DNA from: Hemileia vastatrix
Taxonomy: Eukaryota > Basidiomycota > Pucciniomycetes > Pucciniales > Zaghouaniaceae
Direction: 5' to 3'
Assembly (NCBI GenBank): GCA_030280995.1
Contig: JASXTE010000002.1
Coordinates: forward strand, 27,449,183 to 27,513,182
DNA length: 64,000 bases
Shown here: positions 43,882 to 56,839 of the stretch, one piece after another
Numbering within the stretch: position 1 is the stretch's first letter
Layout: every line of letters begins with the position of its first letter
Notes under the pieces: model-generated
What the model was told of the DNA's origin: nothing
Seen by the model: only the letters and a program-made list of their open reading frames with translations
Databases searched by the model: none
Program-made: the position numbers and the translations under genes

Positions 43882-45022
43882 TGTCGGCCGGTCGTCTAGA
43901 AGAAGGACAAAAAATAGAAGAAGGAATGAGAGGAGGAGAAGGAGGAAAGGAGTATGGGTAATAAAAGAAATAAAATTTAATAAAATTATTTAATTTATTG
44001 AGAGAAGACAATGATGAGTGAGCTGAGAAGAGACAACAAATTGGTTTTATAAATATTATTATTATTTAAGTAAGAGTTCTGCGCGGCAACCAATATAATT
44101 ACTATCAGACTTAAAGCAACCTTTAAATTGTTATATAAAATTTTAATTAGAATTTTATTACTAATAAAAAGAATATAAACGTAATATAAAAAGTGTATTT
44201 AATTTGTTGAGTGTATAATAAGTGATAAGGCTACAGGGGATTATCCAAGGCCCTTTTATAGGCAATGGGTCCTCTGAAGCGCTACTATATCAGTAAATAC
44301 AATGATTAGAAAGGAATAAAACAAATATATCAAAAGAGTAAATGAAACATAACAATATAGAGAAAAACATGAAACAATTAATTAAAAGCCCAATTAAGAA
44401 TCCAATTTCCCCGCCATTAATCCCCAAATCAGTAAGTGACAATAGTAAATAACTAAACAAGATTGGAAACATAGGAACTATGAGAAATATAATTCCCAAC
44501 AGATGGTACATTCTGATTAGAGGACATTTTAAGTGAAACAAAAAATAATTTGACGCAACAAAACAAGCAATTAATCTCAATTTAGTCCAAATTAATTTAT
44601 TTGTTTTTTCTAACACAATTAAGGGTCAAAAGAAGCGTCCTTAATAATTGTTTAGTATCATATGAGAGGTATTAGTTAATATATAAATTTAAGTAATTAA
44701 TTTAAATATATTATAAATCAAATTTACACTTGTAATTATAATATATGTTTTTTAATTAATTAAATAGAAATTTATAATTATTAAATACATAAAAATGCGC
44801 CATTATTTGTAGAATATATTATATTATGCTCAATTTAATTATATATAAAAATATATATAACCAATAAATTTAATGTAACATTTGTATATAATAAAATTCT
44901 TATATAATTTCATTATGTAATAAAATATTAAGTTATATTCATTAAATACAAGTCTTACTCACTCTTTAAGGGTTTATAATTTATATATCATTTACTGGAC
45001 TCCTGGAATAGCCTGGCTGACA
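43882..45022 (-). mobile_element. Solo LTR of the E2 type, inside E3 pol
   Basis: 1141 bp, TGTCGGCC to CTGGCTGACA, the reverse complement of an E2-type LTR. The duplication GGGGC is present at 43877-43881 and 45023-45027. It splits the RNase H sequence TAPILALP of E3. No internal sequence remains, which fits recombination between the two LTRs of a former full element. Confidence 0.93.
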
Positions 45023-45027
45023 GGGGC

Positions 45028-46549
45028 TGTCATTAAGCAAAATATTAATATATCAAAAGCTTCTTGACAGTCAATATTCTAGATGAATGCAACATCTTTA
45101 CTAGTTAGTTTGGTAAGAGGCAAGGCTATGACCTAATGATTTTTAATATATTGTCTATAATTTACACACATACCCAAAAAACTTTGGATATCTCTTACAG
45201 AAGTAGGTGCCTTTACATTTGAATAGCAGCATTTTTGTTGTGGTCTACACAAATTTGTAGGCCTGACACAAAATGGCCAAGGACTTTTATAGATTGAAAG
45301 CCAAATTTACACTTTTTTAAGGACAAGGTCATATTGATTTCATTCATTTTTTAAAAAACTCTATTTTAATGAATCATACATTCATCAAAAGTTTTAGAAA
45401 AAACTATGATATCATCAATATGCACCATAAGCCATACATCAATTATTTCCTTATGGAAGGTGTTATCCATGACTTTTTAAAAAACTGAAGGTGCATTTTT
45501 AGGGCCAAATGGCATTCTAACATACTTATATATTCCAATATGAGTAGCAATAAGCAAAAAATTTGAGAATTTTTCTCAACTGGAACTTGATGATATCCTT
45601 TATTACCATCCAGACAACTAATAAATTTTGCACCTTGAAAGGTAGCATGTATTGAATTAATTCTGGGTAAAGGATACATATCATCAACAGTATAAGTGCT
45701 TAATACTCTGTAATCTCAACATAATCTAGCCTTATCTTTATCATAAGAAATCAAGACTGGGGAGATGACACAATATTTGGGGGTGACATCCACTTTCTCA
45801 ATGATATTCATTTTTAATAAAGTGGCAATATTATCTTCAATATCTTTTCTTTTTGTTGGAGAATCAGGATATGGTTTTTTCTTAAAACTAGGAGGAATAT
45901 CACTTAAGTTACAGGATAAAGTAATTTTCATTTCTTCCTGAACACTTCATAAGACATAAGAACCATGTGCAAAAGCCATAGGGAAAGAGGTAATTGAGGC
46001 AATTATAAAATCCTTTTGTTAACTAGTAAACTGATCACCAAAAGAAGCAGTATTTATTTCATTTAATAAATCATCCATTTCAATTTTCGGTCTGCCTTTA
46101 TACTGGATCAGTGAGTTACAAGACTTTAACAGATGCCCAGAAGGTGTTTTAGGGGAGGAAATTTTGAATTTTCTTTCGCCATTCAATCCCAAGGTGAAGC
46201 AATTATTTTCTGGGTCCAATTTCACACCAAACATGGTTAAAATATCATTACCCATAATAAACCAATATCTTAAATTATAATTTTTCATGACAAAAAATTC
46301 ACAAATAGCTCCGACAAAACCACCATTATATTTGAAGAATACAGAGGTTTTGTATTTGCCAATGGGACACAAGATAGAACAATACCCTCTCCATTTTTCA
46401 GAAGTCATAGGTAACATTTTACCCAAATAATCCTTATTTACTGAAGCTAAGGCTCTTTCAGACACTAAACTTCCTCCAGAACCAGAGTCAAGAACTAAAT
46501 AAACATTTTTACCATTAATGATAACAGGTGCCTTCAAAGGAATTGCCAT
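45028..46549 (-). pseudogene. E3 pol: protease and reverse transcriptase (broken)
   Basis: 46019-46549 includes the protease with DSGSGGS; 45716-45931 and 45443-45679 hold the start of RT, LKMNIIEKVDVTPKYCVISPVLIS and GCHLALKMHLQFF in a shifted frame. In the segment corresponding to the YIDD box the plus strand reads ATCATCAATATGCACC, so the box is VHIDD. Several stops and indels. Confidence 0.85.
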
Positions 46550-46618
46550 TAATATCTTTAATTATTTCAGCATTTTCCACTGAAGATAAATCCAATACAC
46601 ATTCTTTGGATATTTTAT

Positions 46619-49106
46619 CTAAATAATGGACATCCTGTTCCAACATGAAAACATCTTAAACAGATTCATTGTCACAGGAGATATTACTTTCACATTCACT
46701 AGAAGAATTATTGATATCAATTTCAGTTTCATCAGTGTCTTAATTTTATTCAACAAGATGAATTTTCCTGTCACAAACATGACCCTTTTGCCATGATGTG
46801 TTACATTTATAACAAGTATTTGTTGCATATTTTTTAGGTACAACTGGGGCAGAGGTTTTACCAGGTTTTTCAGCGGTCTTTGTAGAGCGTTTATTTTGCT
46901 CACGATAAGATCTTTCAGGGTAATTATTTTGTTCATATCTATGGTTGAGCAGTACTTCATTACATTTATTAATGAAAGAAAATTTTCATTACATGCTCAG
47001 TTCTAGCTACAATTAAATCTCGAAGAGAATTCGGTAATTTATACAAGATTTTATCTCTCCAAATATCATAATCCATCATTGGATCATTTACTGTCAGGAT
47101 TTTTATTACTTCCATAAGAAGAACAATGGGTTTTTCAACAGAGGAGGATACATATCTAGTATTCTCATACAGTCTTTTCTGAGCCAACCTGAATTTTGAA
47201 CCAGCAAACTTATTCTCAATCAAGGATTTCCAATCATTCCATGTATAATGATTGTTATCTAAAAGAACAGATTCATACCACCTCAAGGCTACATTGGAAA
47301 ATAAAGAAATTAGCTTAGAAACAATTTCCTCATCAGGTAGTTCATAAGATCTCTTTAAATTATCAATTATTTGGATAAAGTGTTGCCAATCAGATGAAGA
47401 ATCACCATCAAAGGTAGGATATTGGTCAAATTTAGGCCAATTTTTCTGACTACTGGGATGGTCCATTCTTTGCTTTGAATTATTTATCATTAATAATTCC
47501 TGAAGTTTTTCCAGGTGTTCCAAAATTTCATTATTTACAGAAACAGCTGGTACATGACCATCACAAGATTTTTTGCTAGTAGCAAAAAATTTTACAGACT
47601 CATTGTCAGTTTGGTTAATGGCTGAAATATGAGGAAGAAAAGAGGAACTCTGTTAAGGTTATTTTTTCTTTTATTTTTAAAAAGCTTATGGTCAGCATTC
47701 TCATTTATACCATAATTATTGATGGTAAAGGTTGAAAATTTTTCCTGAATTTCAGACACAAAGTTTCTTATCCTTGGAACTTCAGACATCTGGTAATTTA
47801 CTTTTGCAAGAGATAAAACATTTCTGTCGTCAGAAACTGTGTGTTTGGCACTCAGTGCATGGAAATCATTTGTTAGCTTTTTAAACTCATTTTTTAGAGA
47901 TTTAATTTCACTTTTTAATGAATAATTTTTCTCAATAAGGGGTTTCAATTCAATCAAGGTTTTATTTAGATTGATATTCCTTTCTGAGATAGATCTATGG
48001 TCACTCCTTATTTGTTTTTGTTGGCTAAGAACAATATTCAAGGTTTCTTTAATTTTAAAATAAGCTGTATCTTGTAAAGAAGAACTTTCTTTACAATTCA
48101 AGTGAAAATTATTTAATCTATCACTCTCATGTATTAACACATTTCTAAAATGTTTGTCTTTTACAACATTAACGTCAAGTGTATCTTTAAATATTTCTTC
48201 AGAAGTTTTCTCAATTAAAGTATAGACTTCAGGGGAAACAGAATCATTATTAATTGAAAGAGAAGGATTGATTAAAGAAGTAGAAGTCAAATGTAAAGAT
48301 TCATCAAATGATCATTTGCTAATTACATCATTGGGGCTGCTCAATAAAGGAAGTTGTCTTTTTAAGGGTTTAACTTTTCTTTCACCAGAATCCACAATAT
48401 TACCTGAAGAAGATTTGTTATTATACATACCAACATGTTTATCAAACAAATTACTCACCATGGCAAGGGAGGAAACTTCCTCTGTGCCTTCTTTCTTCTG
48501 CCTCCCTGATAAGGATGGGGCTGAGGAGATGGATGGTAAGTTGGTGTCCTGGATGGGCCATGGTGTTGAGCTGTTGGTTGCTGAACATTCTGTTGGTAAT
48601 GGCTCATCAAGTAATCCCATATCCACTGCTCCACCTGCAGAGTACTTTGATATTGCGTGAAGGAGCTGGGTATTTGATTGGGCTGAGGTTGAAGCTGAGG
48701 CTGAGGCTGGAAGGCTGGGAAATGAGGAGTTTGAGCCTGTTTGGGATTTAATAATTCCTTCATCTGCTGCCAGAGTGTGTCTACCCTTACCTTGTACTTC
48801 ATGCTTTCTGCTTTCAGTTCTTTGATGTGACTGGAAAGATTGTTTACTTGTTGGGTTAGAGGTATCTTTTTTATTTTTATACCTTTGAGTTGATTGTCCT
48901 GATTTATTTGAGGTTTTACATCTTTCAGAGGTGTTTGGTGAGGGTGGTTTGCCACTTCTCCTGAAATTTCCACGTCCTGAAGTTTTTTTTTCAGCTGAAT
49001 AATTTTTGTAAGTTAATTTAGAAGAACCTACAGATTCAGTGTCAACATCCACTTCAATCTCATTCACATGTAAGTTATCCATGCTGTTAGCCAAACTACT
49101 GGTCAT
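46619..49106 (-). pseudogene. E3 gag, spliced start and capsid (broken)
   Basis: Exon 1 is 49032-49106 (25 codons, MTSSLANSMDN to DTES). The 55-nt intron (GTAGGT donor, ACTTCAG acceptor) joins in phase 0 to exon 2, DVEISGEV at 48976, which reads to RKFPPLPW at 48455. The other frame stays open over the same stretch to 48312. Downstream are the middle domain (47592-48290) and capsid (46969-47523, WPKFDQYPTFDGDSSSDWQH), then the knuckle in a shifted frame. The first protein is whole; the capsid part is broken. Confidence 0.8.
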
Positions 49107-49768
49107 TTAAACTGTTAAAATAGAATCAAAATTATTTATTGATGCAAATTGTTATTTCAAAATAAAATATAATTTATTTAATTTTTAACAAAAAAAATTT
49201 AAATTTTTATCAAAAAAATCAATTGATTAACAAAAAATGTAATTACAATTATTTATTAAGAATTAACAATAATTAAAATGGGACCAACAAACAAAGGTTT
49301 ATAAGTCAACCAAAATAATTAATACCAAATAATTAATATAATGGTAATACTGGGACTTAGTACTGAGTACTATTATGGTCAAGCAATAAACAAAAAATAA
49401 TAATAAAATTAATTTAATAATTTATTAAAAATTAATTGTCTTCTAGGACTAAGATTTTTACTCTATTATGGTCAACTAGGAAAAAAAAATGAATACTTAC
49501 ACTCAGTGAATCAGAAATTAAGCCACAAACACTGTTATTGCAGTAAAATTATAATAATATGTGTGAGAGGTGCAAAGGTTCTCTTACTATAGTGATTGTA
49601 AAAAAACTTCAAAATACTATATGATTTAATTTAATATAAAACTAAATGATTGAACCCAAGTTTGAAACACAGTTGCGGAAAAAGTTTTTTTTTGGTTGGG
49701 TGGTCCGTGTGCTATGTTGTTTGTCACAAGTATCGCAGTTGTCGTCATCGTTTGGAAAGGCTCTTAAT

Positions 49769-51037
49769 TATTGGCCAGATTTCTAGAAGAGGAAGAGGAA
49801 AAGGGAAAGAATGGACAGGAGGAGAAGATAGGGAAGGAAATAAAATTATAAAAGGAGTTTTAATTATTGTAAGAGAAAAAGGCAACAAGGACTACTTGTG
49901 ACTTGACAAAATACTGAGGGTTATAAAATTATAAAATATATATTTTAATTAAGATTATTTAAATGCGCTGTAAACACTGTTATTATTATTAGAATTATTT
50001 CAACCTTAGATATTTATATAGAATTTAGATTACAATTTTAGTACCAATAAAAATAAAAATAAATGTATTATATTTAAAAAAATATGTTTAAATGGTGAGT
50101 GTATAATAAGTGATGCAGCTAAGGGGATAATCCAAAGCCTTTTATAGGCAAAGGACCCTCTGGAGCGTCACCATCTAGTAATTACAAAAAGGAATAACAT
50201 GAAACTAGACATTAAAAAGAATAGAACTTAAACATGGAGACTGAGAGAAAAACATGAGACATTCAACTAAACCCATGAGTAAGTAACTAATTTTCCCACC
50301 ATAATTTCCCAAAAACACTTAATTAAAATAATTAGTAACCAAGTAAGTGTGAAACATGAGAACAGTGAGTAAAATAATCCAAAACAGACATTATAGTGAC
50401 ATGTAAAGGGTTTAAGTAAAACAAATAGAATTATTTTCACGCCAAAAATTCATGTAATCAATTCAATTCAGCTTAAAGCAATTTTAATTAATTGTTTAAA
50501 CTATGTAATTAATCCAATAATTAGTTTAAATGAAACATATAATTAATTTAATGATATTTGTAATTTAAAGTGGGGATTTTAATACTATGTTATTAATAAG
50601 TGTTATAATTTATTTAATAATTTTTCTGACACAATTAAGGGTCAAAAAAGCGCCCAATATTATTGTTTAATAATATATAAAAAGATTTAATTAATATATA
50701 AAATTAATTAATTAATTTAATTACATTATAAGTCAACTTTACACATATAATTATTATATATGTTTGTAATTAATTAATTATTAATTCATAATTATTAAAT
50801 ACATAAAAATGCACCAATATTTGTAGAATATAAAGTATATTATGCTTAATTTAAATGTATGAATAATTTATATAACAATAAAATTAATATAACACTTATA
50901 TTTAATAAGATACTTATATAATTTTATTATGCAATAAAATATTAATTTATATACATCAAATACAATTCTTACGCCCTCTTTAAGGTCCAATAAATCTACA
51001 TATAATTTACTGGGCTCCTGGTATAGCCTGGCTGACA
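49769..51037 (-). repeat. 5' LTR of E3
   Basis: 1269 bp, TATTGGCC to GGCTGACA, similar along its whole length to the other LTR, with scattered substitutions. A plus-strand ORF (49650-49901) that crosses its end is a by-product. Confidence 0.92.
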
Positions 51038-51052
51038 GAAACCAAAAAATTA

Positions 51053-51350
51053 TCATTTTATAGTCCTCAGTGACTCACCCATAACCAATCATCAATTTAT
51101 AGTCTTGGGAGAGTCACATTCCTCAGTTTAAATTCTTGGGGGACTAAAAAACCTTTCCAATTTTCAGTTTAAAGTTTTTATGGACTGAAATAATTTCAAC
51201 AATGTATAAAGACTTAAATAATTAACCAGCTTAACATCTTAGAGAACTACATAATCCCTTTTCAGTTTAAATTCTTGATGTACTGCAATCAATTTTTAAT
51301 TTAATTTCTTGATGGACTTTCACCAATTTTCAGTTTAAAGTCTTGATGGA
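51053..51350 (+). repeat. About eight diverged copies of the 22-bp motif upstream of Y2
   Basis: From CATTTTATAGTCCTCAGTGA near 51054 to CAGTTTAAAGTCTTGATGGA near 51330. As at Y1, copies nearest the gene have GATGGACTG and distant ones GGGGGACT. Confidence 0.8.
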
Positions 51351-51508
51351 CTGAAAAAATTCCTATTTTGCATAAGAATTTCTTACCACGCTCATGCATA
51401 CCCACCACATTCTACTTGTTGACTTAAACACCCACTTCAGTTTCTACCATCACTGTAAAATAATTTTCTCTTCATCACTTTATTTTCATTCTTCTCTCAT
51501 AACAGTTC

Positions 51509-53000
51509 ATGGTAAATCTTTGATCCCCTGAATTTGACCCTTCCAATGTTCATTTCTTCACTGCTCCTAAGAACTATGCCTGCAAAGAATGGATTCATAT
51601 GTGCAGACCCTAAACTTTCACCTTGCCAACATCTGAGGACAAATTATAAAACAGGGCTTGTGACTCCTGCAACTATAAAATGAAAAGATGGGAAAGAAAT
51701 CCCAATTATCACATTTCTCCATCTTTACCTTCTCATAAAAATATTTCTAAATCTCATACAAGATCTCCAGATTTAGGCCCAGCCTCTTTTTCTATCTTTT
51801 CTGCTCCTTCCAAAAACTCTAGAAGATCAGTCCCCAGAGCCCTTTCTAAAAGACCAGCTTTATCCTCTCAAGCTTCTTCTTTCCTCTCTCTAATCCATCT
51901 TCAAATGCCTTTTAATGAACTCCTAGAATCTTAGACTGCGTCCAGATGGCCCGTCTGCCTTGCTCAGAAGTAAAAATCAGGCGGAAAACTCCCTAATATC
52001 ACTAAAAGTCAACCAAATTAACACCAAAAACAACAAAATCACCAAGAACACCAAGAACACCAAGAACACCAAGAACACCAAGAACACCAAGAACACCAAG
52101 AACACCAAGAACACCAAGAACACCAATAACACCAATAACACCAATAACACCAATAACACCAATAACACCAATAACACCAATAACACCAATAACACCAATA
52201 ACACCAATAACACCAATAACACCAATAACACCAATAACACCAATAACACCAATAACACCAATAACACCAATAACACCAATAACACCAATAACACCAATAA
52301 CACCAATAACACCAATAACACCAATAACACCAATAACACCAATAACACCAATAACACCAATAACACCAATAACACCAATAACACCAATAACACCAATAAA
52401 ACCAATAACACCAATAAAACCAATAACACCAATAACACCAATAACACCAACAACACCAATAACACCAATAACACCAATAACACCAATAACACCAATAACA
52501 CCAATAACACCAATAACACCAATAACACCAATAACACCAATAACACCAATAACACCAATAACACCAATAACACCAATAACACCAATAACACCAATAACAC
52601 CAATAACACCAATAACACCAATAACACCAATAACACCAATAACACCAATAGCACCAATAACACCAATAACACCAATAACACCAATAACACCAATAACACC
52701 AATAACACCAATAACACCAATAACACCAATAACACCAATCTTTCTACAACTAGGCCTCAGGAAAAGTCCCACCCTAGTTCACCTTCTCAACACTCTATAG
52801 AAGAGGATCAAGACAACCCTTATTTATCTCTGGCTGATCCACCAGCAACACATCTTCCAGATCCTTCAGAAGTCTACATTCCAATGGCTTACACTTTTAA
52901 AAAACTTCCCATCGGTAATTACCATAGTATTAAATCCAATTTAATCAATCAACAAAAACCAAATCTGTTCAAAATTCTTCTTGTTTTAGATGGAACTCCT
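51509..53000 (+). pseudogene. Y2: broken Zn-cluster gene with a huge Asn-rich repeat
   Basis: Counterpart of Y1. It keeps an ATG (51509) where Y1 has TTG, but TGA and TAA stops follow within exon 1. Cysteine positions 2 and 6 are Trp and position 3 is lost at a stop. 51680-51934 matches the Ser/Pro linker (SHTRSPDLGP, RALSKRPALSSQ). After a frame change, 51960-52913 reads through the 9-bp satellite and then [13 protein letters not shown] and DNPYLSLADPP, as in Y1. The intron donor (GTAATT) and acceptor (TTTTAG) are at the same place. Exon 2 stops after DGTP, where the E4 LTR begins at 53001. Confidence 0.85.
52039..52739 (+). repeat. 9-bp minisatellite, about 78 units, encoding Thr-Asn-Asn repeats
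   Basis: The first nine or ten units are ACCAAGAAC, encoding Thr-Lys-Asn; the rest are ACCAATAAC, encoding Thr-Asn-Asn. Only a handful of single-base variants are seen (near 52399, 52417, 52449 and 52650). It starts and ends in the reading frame of Y2. Five of the six frames have no stop, so the long ORFs on the minus strand, (GVI)n and (VLL)n, mean nothing. Confidence 0.97.
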
Positions 53001-53743
53001 TGCTAAGGGGTTCTTTTGGTCAAAAAGATTCATTGGTGGTCCAATGGCAATGAAAGTTGAAGGAAGACTCAAGATTTCAAGATAGGTATGTATTTATTTC
53101 TTTATATTTTATACTCAATGAAGAGTTAAAAAAGATTATTATTATTATTACTTTAAAGTCTAAGAAATATGCAGATGTAAATACTAAGGTGGCAATAGTA
53201 GTAATAGATTGGGTTTGTATATATGATATTTAATTGTACAGTAAGTATGAGATTAAATAAAAAAGCTAGATTAAGAGCCCTTAAAGAGTCAAAAAGGTGA
53301 GAAACTATGGATCCATAAGTCTACATACATGGGTATCATAGAGAGAACCTTCCCACAGATAGAAATTTTCAATGTTAAAGTGTATTCAATAAAGAATGTA
53401 CTCATATACAGAATTTATCTGTATATGTCAATTTTAATTTAAATTATTTTATTTATTTAAGTTTTATGTATATTTCAAAGTAAAATATAAATATTTGATT
53501 TTAATATATAGTATTTTTATAGTTTAGTCTTCTTTTCAGCTGTCATGAGGATGCTGTCAAGGAACAAGAAGTGAGGGATCTTTTATAATTATATATTTAA
53601 TTTAATTTTACTTATTAACTAGTTAAAAAATTAAAAGTAATTTATAAAATAAATATAACTAATTAAGTGAGAGGTAAAGGTGTAGTTTTACTGTAGTAAA
53701 TAATCATAACTATTTACTGGGTAGGTCTAGTATCCTGGCTGAC
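53001..53743 (-). repeat. 3' LTR of E4
   Basis: Related to the E1 LTR mainly at its two ends (CTTTTGGTC, TAGGTATGTATTT, and GGTCTAGTATCCTGGCTGACA). The middle is diverged. Purine tract on the minus strand next to it. Confidence 0.75.
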
Positions 53744-55146
53744 ACCCCCTCACTCCAAAAAAACAATAAAAAAATGCTATGATTTTTTCTTTTTATATTT
53801 CTTTAGTAGGGAAAGAAGCTTGATATCTCTTTCCCAGCTATCCAAGAATAATATTCAGAAGATTTATTCTGGAATCTCAATAAATATTGAGTACCTTTTT
53901 CAGAAGTGACAATTCTGTCATTTAAAATCTTATTAATTTCTGCTATTTCAGTGATTTTATTAGGGATTTTCTTTGGCCTTCCCCTCCTTTTTGGAAATAA
54001 ATCACTATTGGATGTGTAAGGTTTCAAAAGAGATATTGGAAAAACAGGATGTTTTCTGTCATATGGAGAATACAGGATAAATTCAACTGAATTATCACCA
54101 ACCATTCTTCTGATAACAAATGGACTTACAAATGGGTCTTTTAATTTTTTATTATCTTGTAAATTGAAGTGGACTGTAGAAATAAGTACTTCATCACCCT
54201 TTTTAAAAGTGTGTTCTTTATCCAATTTGTCCCACCTCTTCTTCTTATATTCTAAAGATTTTTTCAATACATTTTTGAGCATCACTTCTGTCAAGCTGTT
54301 GCATTTTAAGAAAAGATTTTACACCAGGATTTAAATCCAATTTAGGTATATTCTTATTGAGAATTTCTGCAGGGGTATTTTGAACATATCCATGCCAAAG
54401 CTCAAAAATCTTTCTTTGAGTAACAGAATGAAAAGTGCTATTATAAACAATTTCTAGACCAGGAAGTAAGGTTACGCAATCATGAGTGATCCTATCATTG
54501 TCTTTTCACTCAAGGCGAAAGGCACAATACCCTCTTATCATGTCATCTAAAGTCTATATCATTCTTTCAGCTAATCTATCAGTCTGGAGGTGATGGGCAG
54601 TAGAAAGATTCAGATCACAAACACAAACATTCATCAGAGACATCCAAAATTCAGAAGTAAATTTAGGGGCTGTGTCAGAGATTATTGCCTTTGAAAGACC
54701 AGCAGTATTAAATATATGATACCACCACATGAAGGCTAATTCTTTAGTGGAAACATCTTTGTGAGTAGGGATGAACTTACACATTTTTGTAAATTTGTCC
54801 TCAATAACCCAGCAAGAGTTATAAATGTCTTTACCAGCAATGGGAAATCCTGTTACAAATTCAATATCTATAATCTGCTATGGTGCATCAGGAGACTCAA
54901 TATTTTGCATCATACAAGCTCTTTTCCTGGTTAATATTTTTGATTTCTGGCAGGAATCACAGGATTCAACATATGGTTTGGTGTCTTCAGACATATTAGC
55001 CCACCAAGCAGTGTTCTTTATTCTAATCATTTTTTTCAATATCAAAATGTCCTGCCAATATTTCATCAGGACAAATTTCAAGATTTCTTCTTTTATAGAA
55101 GGAGGAATAAAAATAACATTACTCAAATTTATTCTATAATAGAGAT
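53744..55146 (-). pseudogene. E4 integrase and chromodomain (broken)
   Basis: 53803-54294 holds the C-terminus: KDPFVSPFVI, FPKRRGRPKK and the chromodomain-like end with SEYYSWIAGKEIS. 54554-54784 is the core, with SDTAPKFTSEFW where relatives have SDRDPKF and with the Glu in LAERM. 54878-55146 is the zinc part (CDSCQKSK). The first catalytic Asp region near 54860 reads EFVTGFP instead of DFVTGLP, and is in another frame. Not functional. Confidence 0.85.
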
Positions 55147-56132
55147 TGTCAGCCAGGCTGTTCCAGGAGCCCAATAAATATGCATAAAAATTTATTGAGG
55201 ACATAATATTTGAAGCTTATGTATTAAATTTATATTGTATAATATATTATATAAATATTTTATTTTATAAGTGAAATAAATTTTATATTAATTGTATTAT
55301 CATAGAAATTAAGTATACATCAATTAAATTATTATATTCCATATAAAGGAATGCATTTTATATGTATTTAATAAATAAATAATTAATTACAATTTTATAA
55401 TAAAATTACTTCCTTTTAATTATCTTATATTGTAATTACATTAATTATTTAATTTAAATTGATTACATACCTGGTTGTGTCAAAACATTTTATTTGTTTC
55501 ACTTAAAAATTCTGAAAACATATTGTAATACTTGTTTTGAATTATTTTTCCCATAGTTCTTATGTCACAGGGTTGCTTAGTTACTCATTATTGTTAATTA
55601 ACTTATTTGGGGATTTATGGTGGGAAACTTATTTTCTTAATTGGGATTCTTATTATTTTTGTATATTTTTCTCTCAAATACTATTGTTACAAGTATTTTC
55701 TTTGTTCTTCTTGTTTTATCTCATTACCATTTTGTATATATTCATTTGTAGTGCTTTAGAGGTCCCATTGCCTATAAAAAGGCCTTGGTAAACCCCTTTT
55801 GCATCATCACTTACTTACTCATCAATAATTTTAAATATTACATTCTATTTTATTATTTTCTGTGGCACCTAAGTTCCCTTAAATATTAAATAAAATTACT
55901 AAGGTTGTTTTAAGATATTTAATAATCAGTTGTTGATATTTGAGCAGAGAGAAGTATTAAAAGTACTAACTTATATAACTAATTCACTCCTCCTCAACTT
56001 TGTCTACCAAAATACCTATTCTATTGTCCTTTTATCCTTCATTTCTTGCTTCTTCCTTTTATCTCTCTTCCATCCTCTTTATTCCTTTCTTTCAATTCTC
56101 TTCTTCACCTCCTTCTAGACGAAATCGCCAAA
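55147..56132 (+). repeat. 5' LTR of E5
   Basis: About 986 bp. Similar to the E2 LTR at GTGCTTTAGAGGTCCCATTG, CCTATAAAAAGGCCTTGG and the end TTCTAGACGAAATCGCC. It is inserted in E4. Confidence 0.85.
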
Positions 56133-56839
56133 AATTGAGGACCTTTCCGTACAAGGACGATACACAAGAAAAATCTTTGGACAAAAGACAAAACCCACGG
56201 ACCACCTTGCGCAAAAAAAGAAACTTTTTCCGCGAGCATGAATTGAACGGGGGATCCTAACATTAGGTTTATATATTTTAAAAATTTATATACTTTGTAG
56301 CTGATTTAACGATCACTACTGTAAGTCAACCTTTGCTCCTATCAACACTTAAATTAGATTTTTTACTACAATAACTGTGATTGTGGCCTTGTGCTGAGTC
56401 ACTGAGTGTAAGTGTTCAATTTTTTAATTTTTTTTCCTAGTTGACTATTATAGAGTGTTAATTCCTCTTAGTCCTAGAAGAATTTCACAAATATTAATAT
56501 TAATATTTAAATTATTAATTTGATTTTAATTATTATTAATTTTGTTGATTTTTTTTGGTTGACTATAATAGTACTCAGTACTTATTACCATTAATTGCCA
56601 TATATAAATTTGGTAATTTTATTGTTGGTTGACATTATAATTTATTTTTTTAGTCCCAATAATAATTATTTCTTATATAATTGTCTTTACTGAACTATAT
56701 TAAATAATACTTTGTATTTAAATATTTTGTATTTCTTTTATAAAATATTTTGATATATATTTTTATTATTATTTTGGTTTCATAAAACTAAAAATAATAA
56801 TTATTTTATACAAATTACTTAATTAATCTTCCCACTTAC

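Larger units (their letters stand above)
40281..51037 (-). mobile_element. E3: old Ty3/gypsy chromovirus, minus strand
   Basis: LTRs at 40281-41814 and 49769-51037, with the duplication GAAAC at 40276-40280 and 51038-51042, so both ends are original. Inside are degenerate gag and pol on the minus strand, a MITE in the left LTR and a solo LTR in the RNase H region. Coding frames are broken by many stops and indels, more than in E1 or E2. It inserted in the motif region of G2. Confidence 0.95.
38387..53000 (-). mobile_element. G2: decayed G-type LTR element, split by E3
   Basis: Parallel to G1: 3' LTR (38387-39267), polypurine tract, X-type pseudogene (39351-39950), 22-bp motifs (40019-40106), a 100-bp stem-loop repeat, [E3], more motifs (51053-51350) and a Y-type pseudogene (51509-53000). 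The rest, including pol and the 5' LTR, is missing where E4 begins at 53001. G2 and G1 share the arrangement X, motif, Y, so both genes are stable parts of the element type. Every gene in G2 is broken. Confidence 0.75.
53001..55146 (-). mobile_element. E4: 3' fragment of a chromovirus of the E1 type
   Basis: LTR at 53001-53743 (start TGCTAAGGGG, compare TGTCAAGGGT in E1; end CCTGGCTGACA), then the integrase end on the minus strand. The element is cut at 55147 by the LTR of E5. It lies against the broken exon 2 of Y2. Confidence 0.85.

Noticed and set aside
51977..52772. Long minus-strand ORFs of repeated GVI and VLL
   Set aside because: They are the reverse frames of the 9-bp satellite, which has no stop in five of six frames.
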